The notes under the pieces are model-generated. The model was given only the letters and a program-made list of their open reading frames with translations, made no database searches and was not told the DNA's origin. Source: an uncultured Prevotellaceae bacterium (GTDB lineage: Bacteria; Bacteroidota; Bacteroidia; Bacteroidales; Bacteroidaceae). From it: a stretch of 64,000 nucleotides of DNA. Position numbers and translations under genes: made by a program. The stretch is taken from positions 46,279 through 110,278 of the forward strand of contig ONCG01000014.1 of assembly GCA_900316285.1 (NCBI GenBank), written 5' to 3'. This document shows positions 17,492-26,508 of this stretch, in pieces (within the stretch, counting starts at the first letter, position 1; every line of letters starts with the position of its first letter).

Positions 17492-18840
17492 AACTGAAGA
17501 CATTCCGTATAGGTGGCGTACACCCAGAAGAGAATAAGCTAACGTCAAACTGCCCCACGCAGGTGGCACCTCTGCCCAAGCAAGCCATCTTCCCTTTGTC
17601 GCAACATATTGGCGCACCAGCCAAGCCTGTTGTCAGCAAGGGCGACAAGGTGCGCGTGGGAACACTGTTGGCCGAAGCTGGCGGCTTTGTGTCGGCGCCC
17701 ATCCACTCATCTGTGAGCGGCACCGTCTTGAAAATCGATACCGCTGTTGATGCCACCGGCTATCGCAAGCCCGTGATCGTGGTCAGCGTTGAAGGCGATG
17801 AGTGGGAAGAGAGCATCGACCGCAGTGACAAGCTGGAGACGCTCGACGCACACCCTGAGCTCACACCCGAGGAAATCGTAGAACGTGTGAAGCAGGCAGG
17901 CATCACGGGCATGGGAGGCGCAGGCTTCCCCACGCATGTGAAACTCTGTCCGCCCCCTACGGCCAAGGCCGAGTGCGTGATTATCAATGCAGTGGAATGC
18001 GAACCCTACATCACCTCCGACAATCGCCTCATGCTAGAGCATGCAGACGAGATCATCGTGGGCTTGCAATTGCTCATGAAGGCAGCAAAGGTGGAGCGCG
18101 GCTACATTGGCATCGAGGAAAACAAGCCAGAGGCCATCGCCCTTCTCACAGAGAAAGCCTCCCACGACGCTCGCATAGAGATTGTGCCGCTCATGACGAA
18201 ATATCCCCAAGGCGGTGAGAAGCAGCTGGTGGATGCCGTCATCGGGCGGCAGGTGCCGGCACCCCCTGCCATCCCCGTCAACGTGGGCGCCATCGTACAG
18301 AACGTGGGCACAGCCTTCGCCGTCTATCAGGCGGTGATGAAGCACAAACCCCTCTTCGAGCGCTACACCACCGTCACGGGCAAGCAACTGGCCAACCCTG
18401 GCAACTTCCTTGTGCGCATGGGAACTCCCATGAGTCAGCTCATCGACCTCTGTGGCGGAATGCCTGAGGGAGAGAACAAACTGCTGGCGGGAGGTCCGAT
18501 GATGGGCCGGTCGCTCATGACAACAGACGTGCCAGTCTGCAAGGGTACCAACAGCATCACCATCCTCTCGGGCGACGATGCCCGCCGTCAGCCCGCACAG
18601 CCCTGCATACGTTGTGCCAAGTGCGTGGAAGCCTGTCCGATGGGCCTCGAGCCCTACCTCCTGGCAAAGCTCTCTGCCCGCCATTTCTACGATCGCGCTG
18701 AGCAAGAAGACATCGTGTCGTGCATCTCGTGTGGCTCTTGTCAGTTCACTTGTCCTTCACATCGACCGCTGCTCGACAACATCTCTTTGGGCAAGGCAGC
18801 CGTGATGGGCATCATTCGTGCACGCAATGCCAAGAAATAA
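17488..18840 (+). CDS. rnfC: Electron transport complex subunit RnfC
   Basis: 450 residues. The N-terminal barrel-sandwich region is followed by a glycine-rich flavin/NAD-binding segment (GITGMGGAGFPTHVKL, about 138-153) and two [4Fe-4S] motifs near 373 (CIRCAKCVEACP) and 412 (CISCGSCQFTCP). RnfC is the peripheral subunit that reduces NAD+ with electrons from RnfB. The start overlaps the rnfB stop by four bases, which indicates translational coupling. The usual final alanine-rich extension of proteobacterial RnfC is absent. Confidence 0.95.
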   Translation: MKLKTFRIGGVHPEENKLTSNCPTQVAPLPKQAIFPLSQHIGAPAKPVVSKGDKVRVGTLLAEAGGFVSAPIHSSVSGTVLKIDTAVDATGYRKPVIVVSVEGDEWEESIDRSDKLETLDAHPELTPEEIVERVKQAGITGMGGAGFPTHVKLCPPPTAKAECVIINAVECEPYITSDNRLMLEHADEIIVGLQLLMKAAKVERGYIGIEENKPEAIALLTEKASHDARIEIVPLMTKYPQGGEKQLVDAVIGRQVPAPPAIPVNVGAIVQNVGTAFAVYQAVMKHKPLFERYTTVTGKQLANPGNFLVRMGTPMSQLIDLCGGMPEGENKLLAGGPMMGRSLMTTDVPVCKGTNSITILSGDDARRQPAQPCIRCAKCVEACPMGLEPYLLAKLSARHFYDRAEQEDIVSCISCGSCQFTCPSHRPLLDNISLGKAAVMGIIRARNAKK

Positions 18841-18944
18841 GAATTGTCCGCGCGCGTGAGGCTAAGGGAAATGCATCATCCGTGTGCGGAAAGCGAAATA
18901 GCAACTACAAAAAAGTCAATCAGAAAGAATCTACAATAAATTCT

Positions 18945-19943
18945 ATGAGTAAACTCATCGTATCTCTATCACCTCATGCCCACGGCCCTGAGAGTGTTGA
19001 AAAGAACATGTATGGCGTCATCCTCGCGTTGTTGCCCACCTTGCTGGTGTCGTTCCTCTTCTTTGGAGTGGGCAGCGTGCTGGTGTGTGCCAGCAGTGTG
19101 TTGGCGTGTATGTTCTTCGAGTGGGCGATAGCCAAATACATGCTCAAGCGCAAGCCGACGCTTACTGACGGCTCGGCCATCATCACGGGTCTGCTGCTGG
19201 GATTGAACCTCCCCAGCAACCTCCCCATCTGGATGGTCGTCTTTGGCGCGCTGATAGCCATCGGCGTGGGCAAGATGTGCTTTGGCGGACTGGGCCAGAA
19301 CCTTTTCAATCCCGCCATCGTAGGGCGTTGTTTCCTCCTTGTGAGCTTCCCTGCCGCCATGACCTCCTGGCCGGTGATTGGACAGCTGAGTTCCTACACT
19401 GATGCTACCACGGGAGCCACACCATTGGCACTCATGAAGCAAGCCATCAAGACGGGCGATACCTCAGTGTTGGAACGGTTGCCTGATTCGATGGATATGC
19501 TGCTTGGAAACCTCGGCAATGGTTTCGGAGCAGGCACCATTGGCGAGGTATGTGCGCTGGCGCTGCTGGTGGGTCTTGGCTTCATGCTATGGAAGCGCGT
19601 CATCACCTGGCACATCCCCGTGAGCATCATCCTGACGGTGTTCGTGCTGAGCCTGTTGCTGCATTTGGCCAACCCCATCTATGCGAACCCCCTGCAGGTC
19701 ATCCTTAGCGGTGGACTCATGCTGGGCGCCATCTTCATGGCTACCGACTACGTCACGTCGCCGATGACACCTCGCGGACAACTCGTCTATGGCGTGGGCA
19801 TTGGTCTGCTCACCGTCGTCATTCGCAACTGGGGCAGCTATCCGGAAGGCATGTCGTTTGCCATCCTCATCATGAATGCCTTCACACCCCTCATCAACAA
19901 CTATTGCAAACCCCAACGCTTTGGTGAGAAGGTTGCGGCATAG
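18945..19943 (+). CDS. rnfD: Electron transport complex subunit RnfD
   Basis: 332 residues from the ATG at 18945. The open frame extends further upstream into rnfC, but those residues do not resemble RnfD, whereas MSKLIVSLSPHAHG is the typical start. Eight or more hydrophobic helices. The motif DATTGATPLALMKQ holds Thr159, the expected site for phosphoester-linked FMN (S/T-G-A-T). RnfD is a membrane subunit of the ion pump. A 104-bp gap after rnfC contains no terminator. Confidence 0.95.
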   Translation: MSKLIVSLSPHAHGPESVEKNMYGVILALLPTLLVSFLFFGVGSVLVCASSVLACMFFEWAIAKYMLKRKPTLTDGSAIITGLLLGLNLPSNLPIWMVVFGALIAIGVGKMCFGGLGQNLFNPAIVGRCFLLVSFPAAMTSWPVIGQLSSYTDATTGATPLALMKQAIKTGDTSVLERLPDSMDMLLGNLGNGFGAGTIGEVCALALLVGLGFMLWKRVITWHIPVSIILTVFVLSLLLHLANPIYANPLQVILSGGLMLGAIFMATDYVTSPMTPRGQLVYGVGIGLLTVVIRNWGSYPEGMSFAILIMNAFTPLINNYCKPQRFGEKVAA

Positions 19944-19974
19944 GAATCACTCATAGAAACGAAAGGCAAAAGAT

Positions 19975-20646
19975 ATGAAGAAACTTGAATCATCGCTACG
20001 AAATATGGTGCTCGTCCTTGTGGGCGTGTCGCTGGTGATGGGAGGTCTGCTGGCTTGGGTGAACCACGTCACGGAAGGTCCCATCGCATTGCAAGCTGAG
20101 AAAGCACTTGCCCTTGGCATTAAAACCGTGATGGGTGGAGAGAAACTAACCGTTGTCGCTTCCGACACCATTCGTCAGAACATGGGTGGCAAGGAAGCGG
20201 TGTTCGTCGTTCACAAGACGCAGGACAGCCATCAGCGGCCTCTGGGCGTTGCCGTAGAGTCGACCACGATGGGCTTTGGCGGCGACTTGAAAGTGCTTGT
20301 GGGCTTCGATGACAATGGGAAGGTGCTTGGCTACACCCTGCTTCAACATGCTGAGACGCCAGGCTTAGGTGCGAAGGCCGACAAGTGGTTTTTGGAGGGA
20401 TCGAAGGGCAACATCGTTGGCAAGTGCCCGGGCGACAAGCCCCTGCAGGTGACGAAGGATGGAGGCGAGGTAGATGCCATCACGGCTTCCACCATCACCA
20501 GCCGTGCCTTCCTGCTGGCCGTGAACCAGGCCTATGAGGCTTACCAGAGTGCTCAGAAAGTTGAGAAAGTTGAGAAAGTTCAGAGTGTTCAGAATACTCA
20601 GAATACTCAGAATATTCAGAATACTCAGAACTCTCCCAATAATTAA
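19975..20646 (+). CDS. rnfG: Electron transport complex subunit RnfG
   Basis: 223 residues with an N-terminal membrane helix (about 10-30) and a periplasmic FMN-binding domain. The flavinylation motif reads DAITASTITS, with Thr173 as probable FMN acceptor; the more usual form is S/T-G-A-T, so Ala and Ser replace Gly and Ala. The last 35 residues are low complexity (KVEKVEKVQ, then repeated QNTQNI units) encoded by 9-bp tandem repeats at about 20548-20630. Flavinylation would need ApbE, which is not coded in this window. Confidence 0.93.
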   Translation: MKKLESSLRNMVLVLVGVSLVMGGLLAWVNHVTEGPIALQAEKALALGIKTVMGGEKLTVVASDTIRQNMGGKEAVFVVHKTQDSHQRPLGVAVESTTMGFGGDLKVLVGFDDNGKVLGYTLLQHAETPGLGAKADKWFLEGSKGNIVGKCPGDKPLQVTKDGGEVDAITASTITSRAFLLAVNQAYEAYQSAQKVEKVEKVQSVQNTQNTQNIQNTQNSPNN

Positions 20647-20683
20647 AATAGGTGTAAGAATCATCAGAAAAAAACTACTACAT

Positions 20684-21268
20684 ATGAACTACATCAAGAT
20701 ATTGAACAACGGAATCGTCAAGGAGAACCCTACGTTTGTGCTTCTCCTCGGCATGTGTCCCACGCTGGCCACCACCACGAGTGCCCGCAACGGATTGTCG
20801 ATGGGCCTTGCCACGATGGCGGTGCTCATCTGCACCAACTTTGTGATTTCGTGCATCAAGAGTCTCACGCCCGACAAGGTGCGCATACCCGTCTTCGTGG
20901 TGGTCATCGCCTCGTTCGTGACGGTGCTGCAACTCATCATTAAGGCCTATCTGCCTGAGATTGATAAGGATCTGGGCATCTTCATCCCGCTCATCGTGGT
21001 GAACTGCATCATCCTAGGCCGTGCAGAAGCCTTTGCCTGCAAGCACACGCCATTGGCGAGCATCTTCGATGGCATCGGCATCGGCCTTGGCTTCACAATG
21101 GCCCTGACGTTTCTGGGAATGGTTCGCGAACTGTTTGGCGCAGGCAGTTTGTTTGGTGCCACCATCCTGCCTGAGACCAGCAATGTGCTTCTTTTCGTGC
21201 TGCCTCCGGGCGCCTTCATCTCGCTTGGCTTCCTCACGGCTATCATGGGTCGTCTTTCCAACAAATAG
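20684..21268 (+). CDS. rnfE: Electron transport complex subunit RnfE
   Basis: 194 residues from the ATG at 20684; an in-frame upstream stretch overlaps the rnfG tail and is not RnfE-like. Six membrane helices. Family signatures are NPTFVLLLGMCPTLATTTSA near the start and VNCIILGRAEAFA in the middle. With RnfA it forms the pair of inverted-topology core subunits holding a membrane [2Fe-2S] site. Confidence 0.95.
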   Translation: MNYIKILNNGIVKENPTFVLLLGMCPTLATTTSARNGLSMGLATMAVLICTNFVISCIKSLTPDKVRIPVFVVVIASFVTVLQLIIKAYLPEIDKDLGIFIPLIVVNCIILGRAEAFACKHTPLASIFDGIGIGLGFTMALTFLGMVRELFGAGSLFGATILPETSNVLLFVLPPGAFISLGFLTAIMGRLSNK

Positions 21269-21296
21269 TCGTTCACACACTTCAACACATTGAATT

Positions 21297-21896
21297 ATGG
21301 AATACGTACTTATATTCATCTCCGCGATATTCGTCAACAATATCATCTTGTCGCAATTCCTCGGCATCTGCCCGTTCCTGGGTGTGTCGAAGAAGATAGA
21401 CACCTCGCTGGGCATGGGAGCCGCCGTGGCCTTTGTGATGACGCTCGCCACCATCGTGACGTGGCTCATACAGCACTTTGTGCTCAATCCGCTGGGCTTG
21501 CAATACCTGCAGACGCTGGCCTTCATCCTCGTCATCGCCTCGCTGGTGCAGATGGTGGAGATCATCTTGAAGAAGGTGTCGCCGGCACTCTATCAGGCCT
21601 TGGGCATCTTCTTGCCGCTCATCACCACGAACTGTGCCGTGCTGGGTGTCGCCATCCTCGTCATCCAGAAGGATTACAACCTCTTGCAGAGCATCGTCTA
21701 CGCCCTCTCCACGGCCATTGGCTTCGCTCTTGCCCTGGTGGTGTTTGCAGGTTTGCGCGAGCAGTTGTATCTGTCTGAAGTGCCCCGTGGCATGCGTGGT
21801 GTGGCCATCGTCCTCATCACGGCAGGTCTGCTTTCGCTTGCCTTCATGGGCTTCAGCGGTGTCGACACAGGCTTGAATGCGTTGTTCATGAAGTAG
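21297..21896 (+). CDS. rnfA: Electron transport complex subunit RnfA
   Basis: 199 residues with six membrane helices, homologous to RnfE. Signature segments are [20 protein letters not shown] and [12 protein letters not shown]; the conserved cysteines (in GICPF and TNCAV) are the expected ligands of the core [2Fe-2S] centre. It is the last gene of the rnf operon and is followed by a clear terminator. Confidence 0.95.
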   Translation: MEYVLIFISAIFVNNIILSQFLGICPFLGVSKKIDTSLGMGAAVAFVMTLATIVTWLIQHFVLNPLGLQYLQTLAFILVIASLVQMVEIILKKVSPALYQALGIFLPLITTNCAVLGVAILVIQKDYNLLQSIVYALSTAIGFALALVVFAGLREQLYLSEVPRGMRGVAIVLITAGLLSLAFMGFSGVDTGLNALFMK

Positions 21897-21926
21897 AGCA
21901 AGACGACGCATTGTAATAATTGTAAT

Positions 21927-21980
21927 AAAACCCGCCATTCTCTGAAAAAATGTTGCAGAATGTGCGGGTTTCATTATTTT
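21927..21980 (+). terminator. Rho-independent terminator of the rnf operon
   Basis: A stem AAACCCGC ... GCGGGTTT, extended by ATTCT/CAGAAT pairing, is followed by a T-rich stretch. Confidence 0.8.
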
Positions 21981-21984
21981 TTTG

Positions 21985-21992
21985 TATATTTG
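21985..21992 (+). promoter_or_regulatory. Probable -7 element before the secreted protein gene
   Basis: TATATTTG lies just after the rnf terminator and 37 bp before the next ATG. A poor -33 (TGTG, 21961-21964) is at the right distance. Confidence 0.5.
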
Positions 21993-22029
21993 CCGCGATA
22001 TTCACTAATTGATTAAATACAACAGGCTT

Positions 22030-23532
22030 ATGAAAAGAATTTTTACTTTCTTAGTGGCTGTCTTCATGGCAGTATGTGCGAATGCGTTGGTCATGGCCGA
22101 CGAAGTAATGGCCGGTGCCGAGTATAGCTATGGCGGCACATGGGCAGGCAACTGGTTCAACCAGGGCGACATGAACAAGGACGTGTCGGAGTACGACTAC
22201 GTGTACATTAAGTTCTCGGGTGTGACGGGAAAGGTCAACTTCGGCATTGTCTACAGCGAGTGGCTGAAGAAAGAAGCGTGGGGCGACTCCTTCTATCAGG
22301 ATGTGGTCACGATCTCAGAGGAAGCTGGTGTCGTGGGCATCGCTCTTGAGAAGACGAAGACCTATGCCGTGGGCATCGACGGTGTCGACAACGAGTTCAA
22401 GGGCGACATCTATGCCAAGCACGTGCGCCAGTTGTTCGTGCAGGATCAGGGCGTAGCCTCTACCATCAAGGTGGAAGGCATCTGGTATGGCTCGAAGGAA
22501 GAGTTCGAGGAGATGAAGAATGCCAACACGCCGAACTATGGCGAGCCGAAGGAGATTGCCTTCGACGAATATGGCAACATTCTGGCCAGCGAGTTCGAGG
22601 GTCTCTCTGACGAGGCAAAGATTGAGTTCACCATCCTTGTAGAGGGTGAGGCCACGAATGCCAACGGCTCCATCGTGGGCTGGGGCATTGGCAACATCAA
22701 GAGCCTGAAGGGCAGTGTGGATGTGGGCAACCTGAATCTGATGAAGGTGGGCGACAACGTCTACACCTACACGCTGAAGCAGCTGCGTGCCGCTTTGGAG
22801 GACGAGCCCGACCAGTACGACCGTCAGGGCCTCTATTGGAATGTGTGGAACCAGGGCAATGCCACCTGCTCGCGCAAGAGTGTTGTGGCTTACGACGTTG
22901 TGCAGGAAGGTGAGGCGCTGCTGCTCTACTTCGAGGAAGACGCTGCTGCCGGCACCCTCAATGGCAAGACCATCGAGAAGGGCGGCTTGAAGCTGTCGCT
23001 CATTGATGAGAGCGACAAGATGGCCATCGACGGCAACAATGCCTACTTCGGCACTGCCGACGGCTATCTGAAGTTCGAGAAGCGCCTGAAGAGCGGTGGC
23101 AAGTCGTCGTCGAAGAACGCGATGACGCTCACCGTTCCCGGTGCCGGCACGCTGAAGGTGTATGCTCGCACGGCCAGCTCGAGTGCTACCGACCGCACCG
23201 TTGTGCTCACGCAGAACGAGGTAGAGCTCTACAATGCTGTTGTGCAGGACGGCGATGCCATCGAGGTTCCCATGGGTGAGGAGCAGAAGGCCACGAAGGT
23301 CTATCCCGTCATCAGCGTAGCCGTTGAGGCAGGCGATGTGGCCGTGACCTATCCTGTTGGTGCCATCAACTTCTACGGCTTCGAACTCGTGCCTGGCACG
23401 ACTGCCATCGAGGCTGTGAGCGATGTGAAGCGTGCCCAGAGCAACGTGCGCTACAACCTTGCTGGTCAGCGTGTGGGTGCCTCCTACAAGGGCGTAGTCA
23501 TCATGAATGGTAAGAAATATCTTGTACGCTAA
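22030..23532 (+). CDS. Secreted protein of unknown function with Prevotella-type sorting tail
   Basis: 500 residues from the ATG at 22030. A signal peptide ends near residue 20. The N-terminal 150 residues (GGTWAGNWFNQGDM, EYDYVYIKFSGV) are beta-rich, like carbohydrate-binding jelly rolls; a second beta module follows in the middle. The end (YNLAGQRVG ... GVVIMNGKKYLV) matches the C-terminal signature common in exported Prevotella proteins and probably directs type IX secretion. No catalytic residues are evident. The TAA stop overlaps the next ATG by one base. Confidence 0.75.
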   Translation: MKRIFTFLVAVFMAVCANALVMADEVMAGAEYSYGGTWAGNWFNQGDMNKDVSEYDYVYIKFSGVTGKVNFGIVYSEWLKKEAWGDSFYQDVVTISEEAGVVGIALEKTKTYAVGIDGVDNEFKGDIYAKHVRQLFVQDQGVASTIKVEGIWYGSKEEFEEMKNANTPNYGEPKEIAFDEYGNILASEFEGLSDEAKIEFTILVEGEATNANGSIVGWGIGNIKSLKGSVDVGNLNLMKVGDNVYTYTLKQLRAALEDEPDQYDRQGLYWNVWNQGNATCSRKSVVAYDVVQEGEALLLYFEEDAAAGTLNGKTIEKGGLKLSLIDESDKMAIDGNNAYFGTADGYLKFEKRLKSGGKSSSKNAMTLTVPGAGTLKVYARTASSSATDRTVVLTQNEVELYNAVVQDGDAIEVPMGEEQKATKVYPVISVAVEAGDVAVTYPVGAINFYGFELVPGTTAIEAVSDVKRAQSNVRYNLAGQRVGASYKGVVIMNGKKYLVR

Positions 23533-23909
23533 TGAAGAAGAAAACGTTGACGGCAGTTGTCGTCGCAATGGCAATGATGCTGCTCGTGGGGTTCTCATCG
23601 TGCTCCACGAAGCAGCACGCCATCAACCAGTTGGAGAATTTCTCCTATGAGCTGCGCGACCATAGTGCCCGCTACTCGGTGAACGACTGGCAGCGCGCTG
23701 GCGAGAAGTTCCTGAAGATACGCCAGAACATCTCGAAGCACGAGCTGGAGTACACACCCGAGGAGAAAGACCGCATCGGAAAGCTCGAAGGGAAGTGTGC
23801 CGGCTACATGGCCAAGGGCATGAAGGAAGGTGTGTTCGACAAGGTGAAGGCCTTCGGCAACGAGCTGAAGGGCATCCTCAAGGGCATCCTGAATGCGGTG
23901 ACGGAGTAG
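23532..23909 (+). CDS. Small lipoprotein of unknown function
   Basis: 125 residues. A signal peptide ends in a lipobox-like GFSSC. The mature part is helical and charged (ENFSYELRDHSARYSVNDW, then a region rich in Lys and Gly). The start overlaps the preceding stop (TAATG), so the two proteins are probably made together. No family is assigned. Confidence 0.7.
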   Translation: MKKKTLTAVVVAMAMMLLVGFSSCSTKQHAINQLENFSYELRDHSARYSVNDWQRAGEKFLKIRQNISKHELEYTPEEKDRIGKLEGKCAGYMAKGMKEGVFDKVKAFGNELKGILKGILNAVTE

Positions 23910-24126
23910 GGCGCCTGCGGCGCCGTTGAATGCGCTTCGCGCGGGTAAGGCCCTTCGGGCGTGTAAAGCTGCTTCGCAGCGGGTAAAGCCCTTCGCCGTG
24001 TAAAGCTGCTTCGCAGCGGGTAAGACGCCTACACACAGCATTGAACCGTCGCGTAGCGACATTGAACATTTGAACCGCGCGCAGCGCATTGAACGTCGCG
24101 TAGCGACATTGAACCGCTGCGCAGCA
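23910..24126. repeat. Array of short TTCG/TAGC hairpins
   Basis: About nine adjacent small palindromes, including GCGCCTGCGGCGC, GCGCTTCGCGC, GCCCTTCGGGC, GCTGCTTCGCAGC and GTCGCGTAGCGAC, are joined by near-constant linkers (GGGTAAAG, GTGTAAAG, ATTGAAC). Stem sequences vary while the hairpin form is kept. Related arrays lie at 43466-43700 and 61831-61914. The rest of the 23910-24281 gap holds a terminator and a C/G-rich palindromic block. Confidence 0.8.
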
Positions 24127-24180
24127 GCATAGTAGTCAGAATTCTAACTGTTATCTGTTCGAACTGTTCGCCCACAAAAT

Positions 24181-24221
24181 AAGCCTGCTACCCAGAGACG
24201 GGTGGCAGGCTTGTCTTTTGT
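24181..24221. terminator. Terminator hairpin between convergent genes
   Basis: A 13-bp stem AAGCCTGCTACCC / GGGTGGCAGGCTT with a 6-nt loop and a T-rich stretch on the + side. It sits between the lipoprotein gene and the convergent mscL, and may also act on the minus strand. Confidence 0.65.
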
Positions 24222-24222
24222 T

Positions 24223-24281
24223 CTCCCCTCCCTTGGGGAGGGGTTGGGAGTAGGCTCCCCCCTTGGGTTGGGGGTAGGCCT
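24223..24281. repeat. CTCCCC/GGGGAG palindromic block
   Basis: CTCCCCTCCCTTGGGGAG is followed by a second C-run/G-run hairpin, directly abutting the mscL stop. Related C/G palindromes occur at 34064-34217, 53290-53333 and 62019-62060. Confidence 0.6.
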
Positions 24282-24704
24282 TTACTTCTGCTTCAGCAGG
24301 TCGCGAATCTCAGTGAGCAGTTCCTCCTGGGTGGGTCCTGCGGGAGCCTCGGGCTCGGGAGCGGGCTCTTCCTTCTTGGCCATGAGCTTGTTGATGGCCT
24401 TCATCATCAGGAAGATACAGAAGGCGATGATCAGGAAGTCGATGACGTTCTGGATGAATGCACCATACTTCAGCGTGGCACCGGCGAGCGGCTCACCACC
24501 CTCGATGGGGTTGGGCAGCATCACCTTGTAGGCCAGGCCCGACACGTCGATACCACCTGTGAGCATACCTACGAGCGGCATCAGCACGTCGTCGACGAGC
24601 GAGCTAACAATCTTACCAAAGGCACCGCCGATGATCACACCGACTGCCATGTCCATTACGTTGCCCTTCATGGCAAACTCCTTGAATTCTTTAATAAATC
24701 CCAT
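24282..24704 (-). CDS. mscL: Large-conductance mechanosensitive channel MscL
   Basis: 140 residues, the usual length. The start [20 protein letters not shown] and the first transmembrane helix [20 protein letters not shown] are diagnostic; the second helix is [19 protein letters not shown], followed by a charged cytoplasmic tail rich in Pro and Glu. MscL opens under membrane tension and releases solutes during osmotic downshock. It is transcribed away from gap; no promoter motif of the TAnnTTTG type was found upstream. Confidence 0.95.
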   Translation of the reverse strand: MGFIKEFKEFAMKGNVMDMAVGVIIGGAFGKIVSSLVDDVLMPLVGMLTGGIDVSGLAYKVMLPNPIEGGEPLAGATLKYGAFIQNVIDFLIIAFCIFLMMKAINKLMAKKEEPAPEPEAPAGPTQEELLTEIRDLLKQK

Positions 24705-24853
24705 AGTTTAAATGTTTAGAGTGTTAATATAGAATGGATGTCTTTGTTGCCGTCATTTTGTAATCTTCATTTAGCAATCCGACCACAGATGCGCCCGTTT
24801 TGTGATTTTTAATTATTTATCTCACTCTTTAATCATAATTAAGAGAGATTTCA

Positions 24854-24885
24854 TGTGCAAATATAGAAATTTTTTTGTAACTTTG
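24854..24885 (+). promoter_or_regulatory. Probable gap promoter
   Basis: The -7 element TAACTTTG (24878-24885) has a weak -33-like TGTG (24854-24857). The 5' leader would be about 127 nt, A/T-rich and without an evident Shine-Dalgarno site. The rest of 24705-24850 shows nothing else. Confidence 0.6.
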
Positions 24886-25018
24886 CGCTCGAAAAAAGAA
24901 AAAAATGCACTTTGTGTATGAAATTTCTTGATTTTTAGTCCGATTTCGGGCATGTTTCATGAAAATAGTCAAACAAATAGGTATAATTTTTTAACCCTTT
25001 TATAAAAATTAAAGTAAA

Positions 25019-26044
25019 ATGACAAAAGTTGCTATTAACGGCTTTGGCCGTATCGGTCGCCTCGCATTCCGTCAGATGTTCGAGGCTGAAGGTTATGAAG
25101 TAGTCGCCATTAACGACCTGACCAGCCCCAAGATGCTGGCTCACCTGCTGAAGTACGACACCGCTCAGGGTGGTTTCTGCGGCAAGATTGGTGAGAACAA
25201 GCACACCGTGGAGTGCACAGACAACTCTATCATCGTAGATGGTAAGGAGATCACCATCTATGCTGTGCCCAACGCTGCTGAGCTGCCCTGGGGCGAGCTC
25301 GACGTTGACGTTGTGCTGGAGTGCACAGGTTTCTACACCTCTAAGGAGAAGGCTTCTGCTCACCTGAAGGCCGGTGCCAAGAAGGTTGTGATCTCGGCTC
25401 CCGCCGGCAACGACCTGCCCACCATCGTCTACAACGTGAACCACAAGACCCTGACTCCTGCCGACACCGTGATCTCGGCTGCCAGCTGCACCACCAACTG
25501 CCTCGCTCCCATGACGAAGGCTCTGAACGACTTCGCTCCCATCCAGAGCGGTATCATGACCACCGTACACGCCTACACTGGCGACCAGATGATTCTCGAC
25601 GGTCCTCAGCGCAAGGGCGACGTGCAGCGTGCTCGTGCCGGTGCTCAGAACATCGTTCCTAACTCCACGGGTGCTGCCAAGGCCATCGGTCTCGTAATCC
25701 CCGAGCTCAACGGTAAGCTCATCGGTGCTGCCCAGCGCGTTCCCACTCCCACAGGTTCTACCACCATCCTGCACGCTGTCGTGAAGGGTGAGGTGACTGT
25801 TGAGGACATCAACGCCGCCATGAAGGCTGCTGCCAACGAGAGCTTCGGCTACACCGAGGAGAAGCTCGTGTCGAGCGACATCATCGGCATGAAGTTCGGT
25901 TCGCTGTTCGATGCCAACCAGACCATGGTCAGCAAGATTGGCGACGGCAACTCGCTGGTTCAGGTTGTTGCTTGGTACGACAACGAGAACTCCTACACTT
26001 CTCAGATGGTTCGCACCATCAAGTACCTTGCTGAGCTGAAGTAA
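25019..26044 (+). CDS. gap: Glyceraldehyde-3-phosphate dehydrogenase (NAD)
   Basis: 341 residues, the usual length for class I GAPDH. It has the Rossmann motif NGFGRIGR (7-14), the acidic residue after the second strand (INDL) that favours NAD+, and the active-site segment [10 protein letters not shown] with catalytic Cys157. It oxidises glyceraldehyde-3-phosphate to 1,3-bisphosphoglycerate; the next enzyme, Pgk, is coded at 56-57 kb. The codon choice is strongly biased (many CTG, GGC, AAG), as expected for a highly expressed gene. Single-gene transcription unit with its own promoter and terminator. Confidence 0.97.
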   Translation: MTKVAINGFGRIGRLAFRQMFEAEGYEVVAINDLTSPKMLAHLLKYDTAQGGFCGKIGENKHTVECTDNSIIVDGKEITIYAVPNAAELPWGELDVDVVLECTGFYTSKEKASAHLKAGAKKVVISAPAGNDLPTIVYNVNHKTLTPADTVISAASCTTNCLAPMTKALNDFAPIQSGIMTTVHAYTGDQMILDGPQRKGDVQRARAGAQNIVPNSTGAAKAIGLVIPELNGKLIGAAQRVPTPTGSTTILHAVVKGEVTVEDINAAMKAAANESFGYTEEKLVSSDIIGMKFGSLFDANQTMVSKIGDGNSLVQVVAWYDNENSYTSQMVRTIKYLAELK

Positions 26045-26073
26045 TTGTCAGTTTAGACAAAGCAAATTCAACA

Positions 26074-26108
26074 ATGGCCACGCGGTTTCCGTGTGGCCAT
26101 TTTCTTTT
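26074..26108 (+). terminator. gap terminator
   Basis: Stem ATGGCCACGCGG / CCGTGTGGCCAT, with a short loop, followed by TTTTCTTTT, 30 bases after the stop. Confidence 0.85.
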
Positions 26109-26273
26109 ATAATCAGATATTTTGATACATTATTCTTTTGAATAATTTTTACGAAATGTGTCAAAAAAACGACTTCGACAGGCTTCATTCTAGGAAAAGA
26201 AACCGCCATTTGAGTGCTGTTTTCATCGTTCAGAACTGTTCCTGATGATCAAATAAAATGTCCCTTTTCTTAT

Positions 26274-26508
26274 AGAGCATTGCTTTGGACCCTACAGAAC
26301 ATTGCTCTGTACCTTACAGAGCAGTGCTTTGTATACCTATAGAGCATTGCTCCCGATGATCTAGAGCAATGCTCCCTATGCTCAAAAGCATTGCTCCCAG
26401 CCTTCAAAAGCAATGCTCTAGGCGTGTCAGAGCATTGCTCCCAGCGTGCGAAAGCAATGCTTTTGAGGTCTAAAAGGCATGCTTTAGCCGGGTAAAAGCA
26501 TTGCTTTT
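26274..26508. repeat. Array of 11 palindromic units phased at 22 bp
   Basis: Cores GCATTGC or GCAATGC (variants ACATTGC, GCAGTGC, GGCATGC) begin at 26277, 26299, 26321, 26344, 26366, 26388, 26410, 26432, 26454, 26476 and 26498, so the spacing is 22 bp throughout with a single 23. Each core is flanked by A/G-rich (AGA, AAA) and pyrimidine-rich (TTT, TCC, TCT) arms that make a 9-13 bp palindrome; the roughly 9 bp between units vary freely. No coding capacity. The surrounding gap (26109-26270, 26510-26770) shows nothing else. Confidence 0.9.

Noticed and set aside
16472-21896. Na+-translocating NADH:quinone reductase (Nqr) rather than Rnf
   Set aside because: The presence of a ferredoxin-like RnfB with several clusters and an RnfC with two [4Fe-4S] motifs, and the absence of NqrF, identify Rnf.
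26274-26508. CRISPR array
   Set aside because: Units of 22 bp with only about 9 variable bases are far too short, repeats are not identical, and there is no cas gene nearby.
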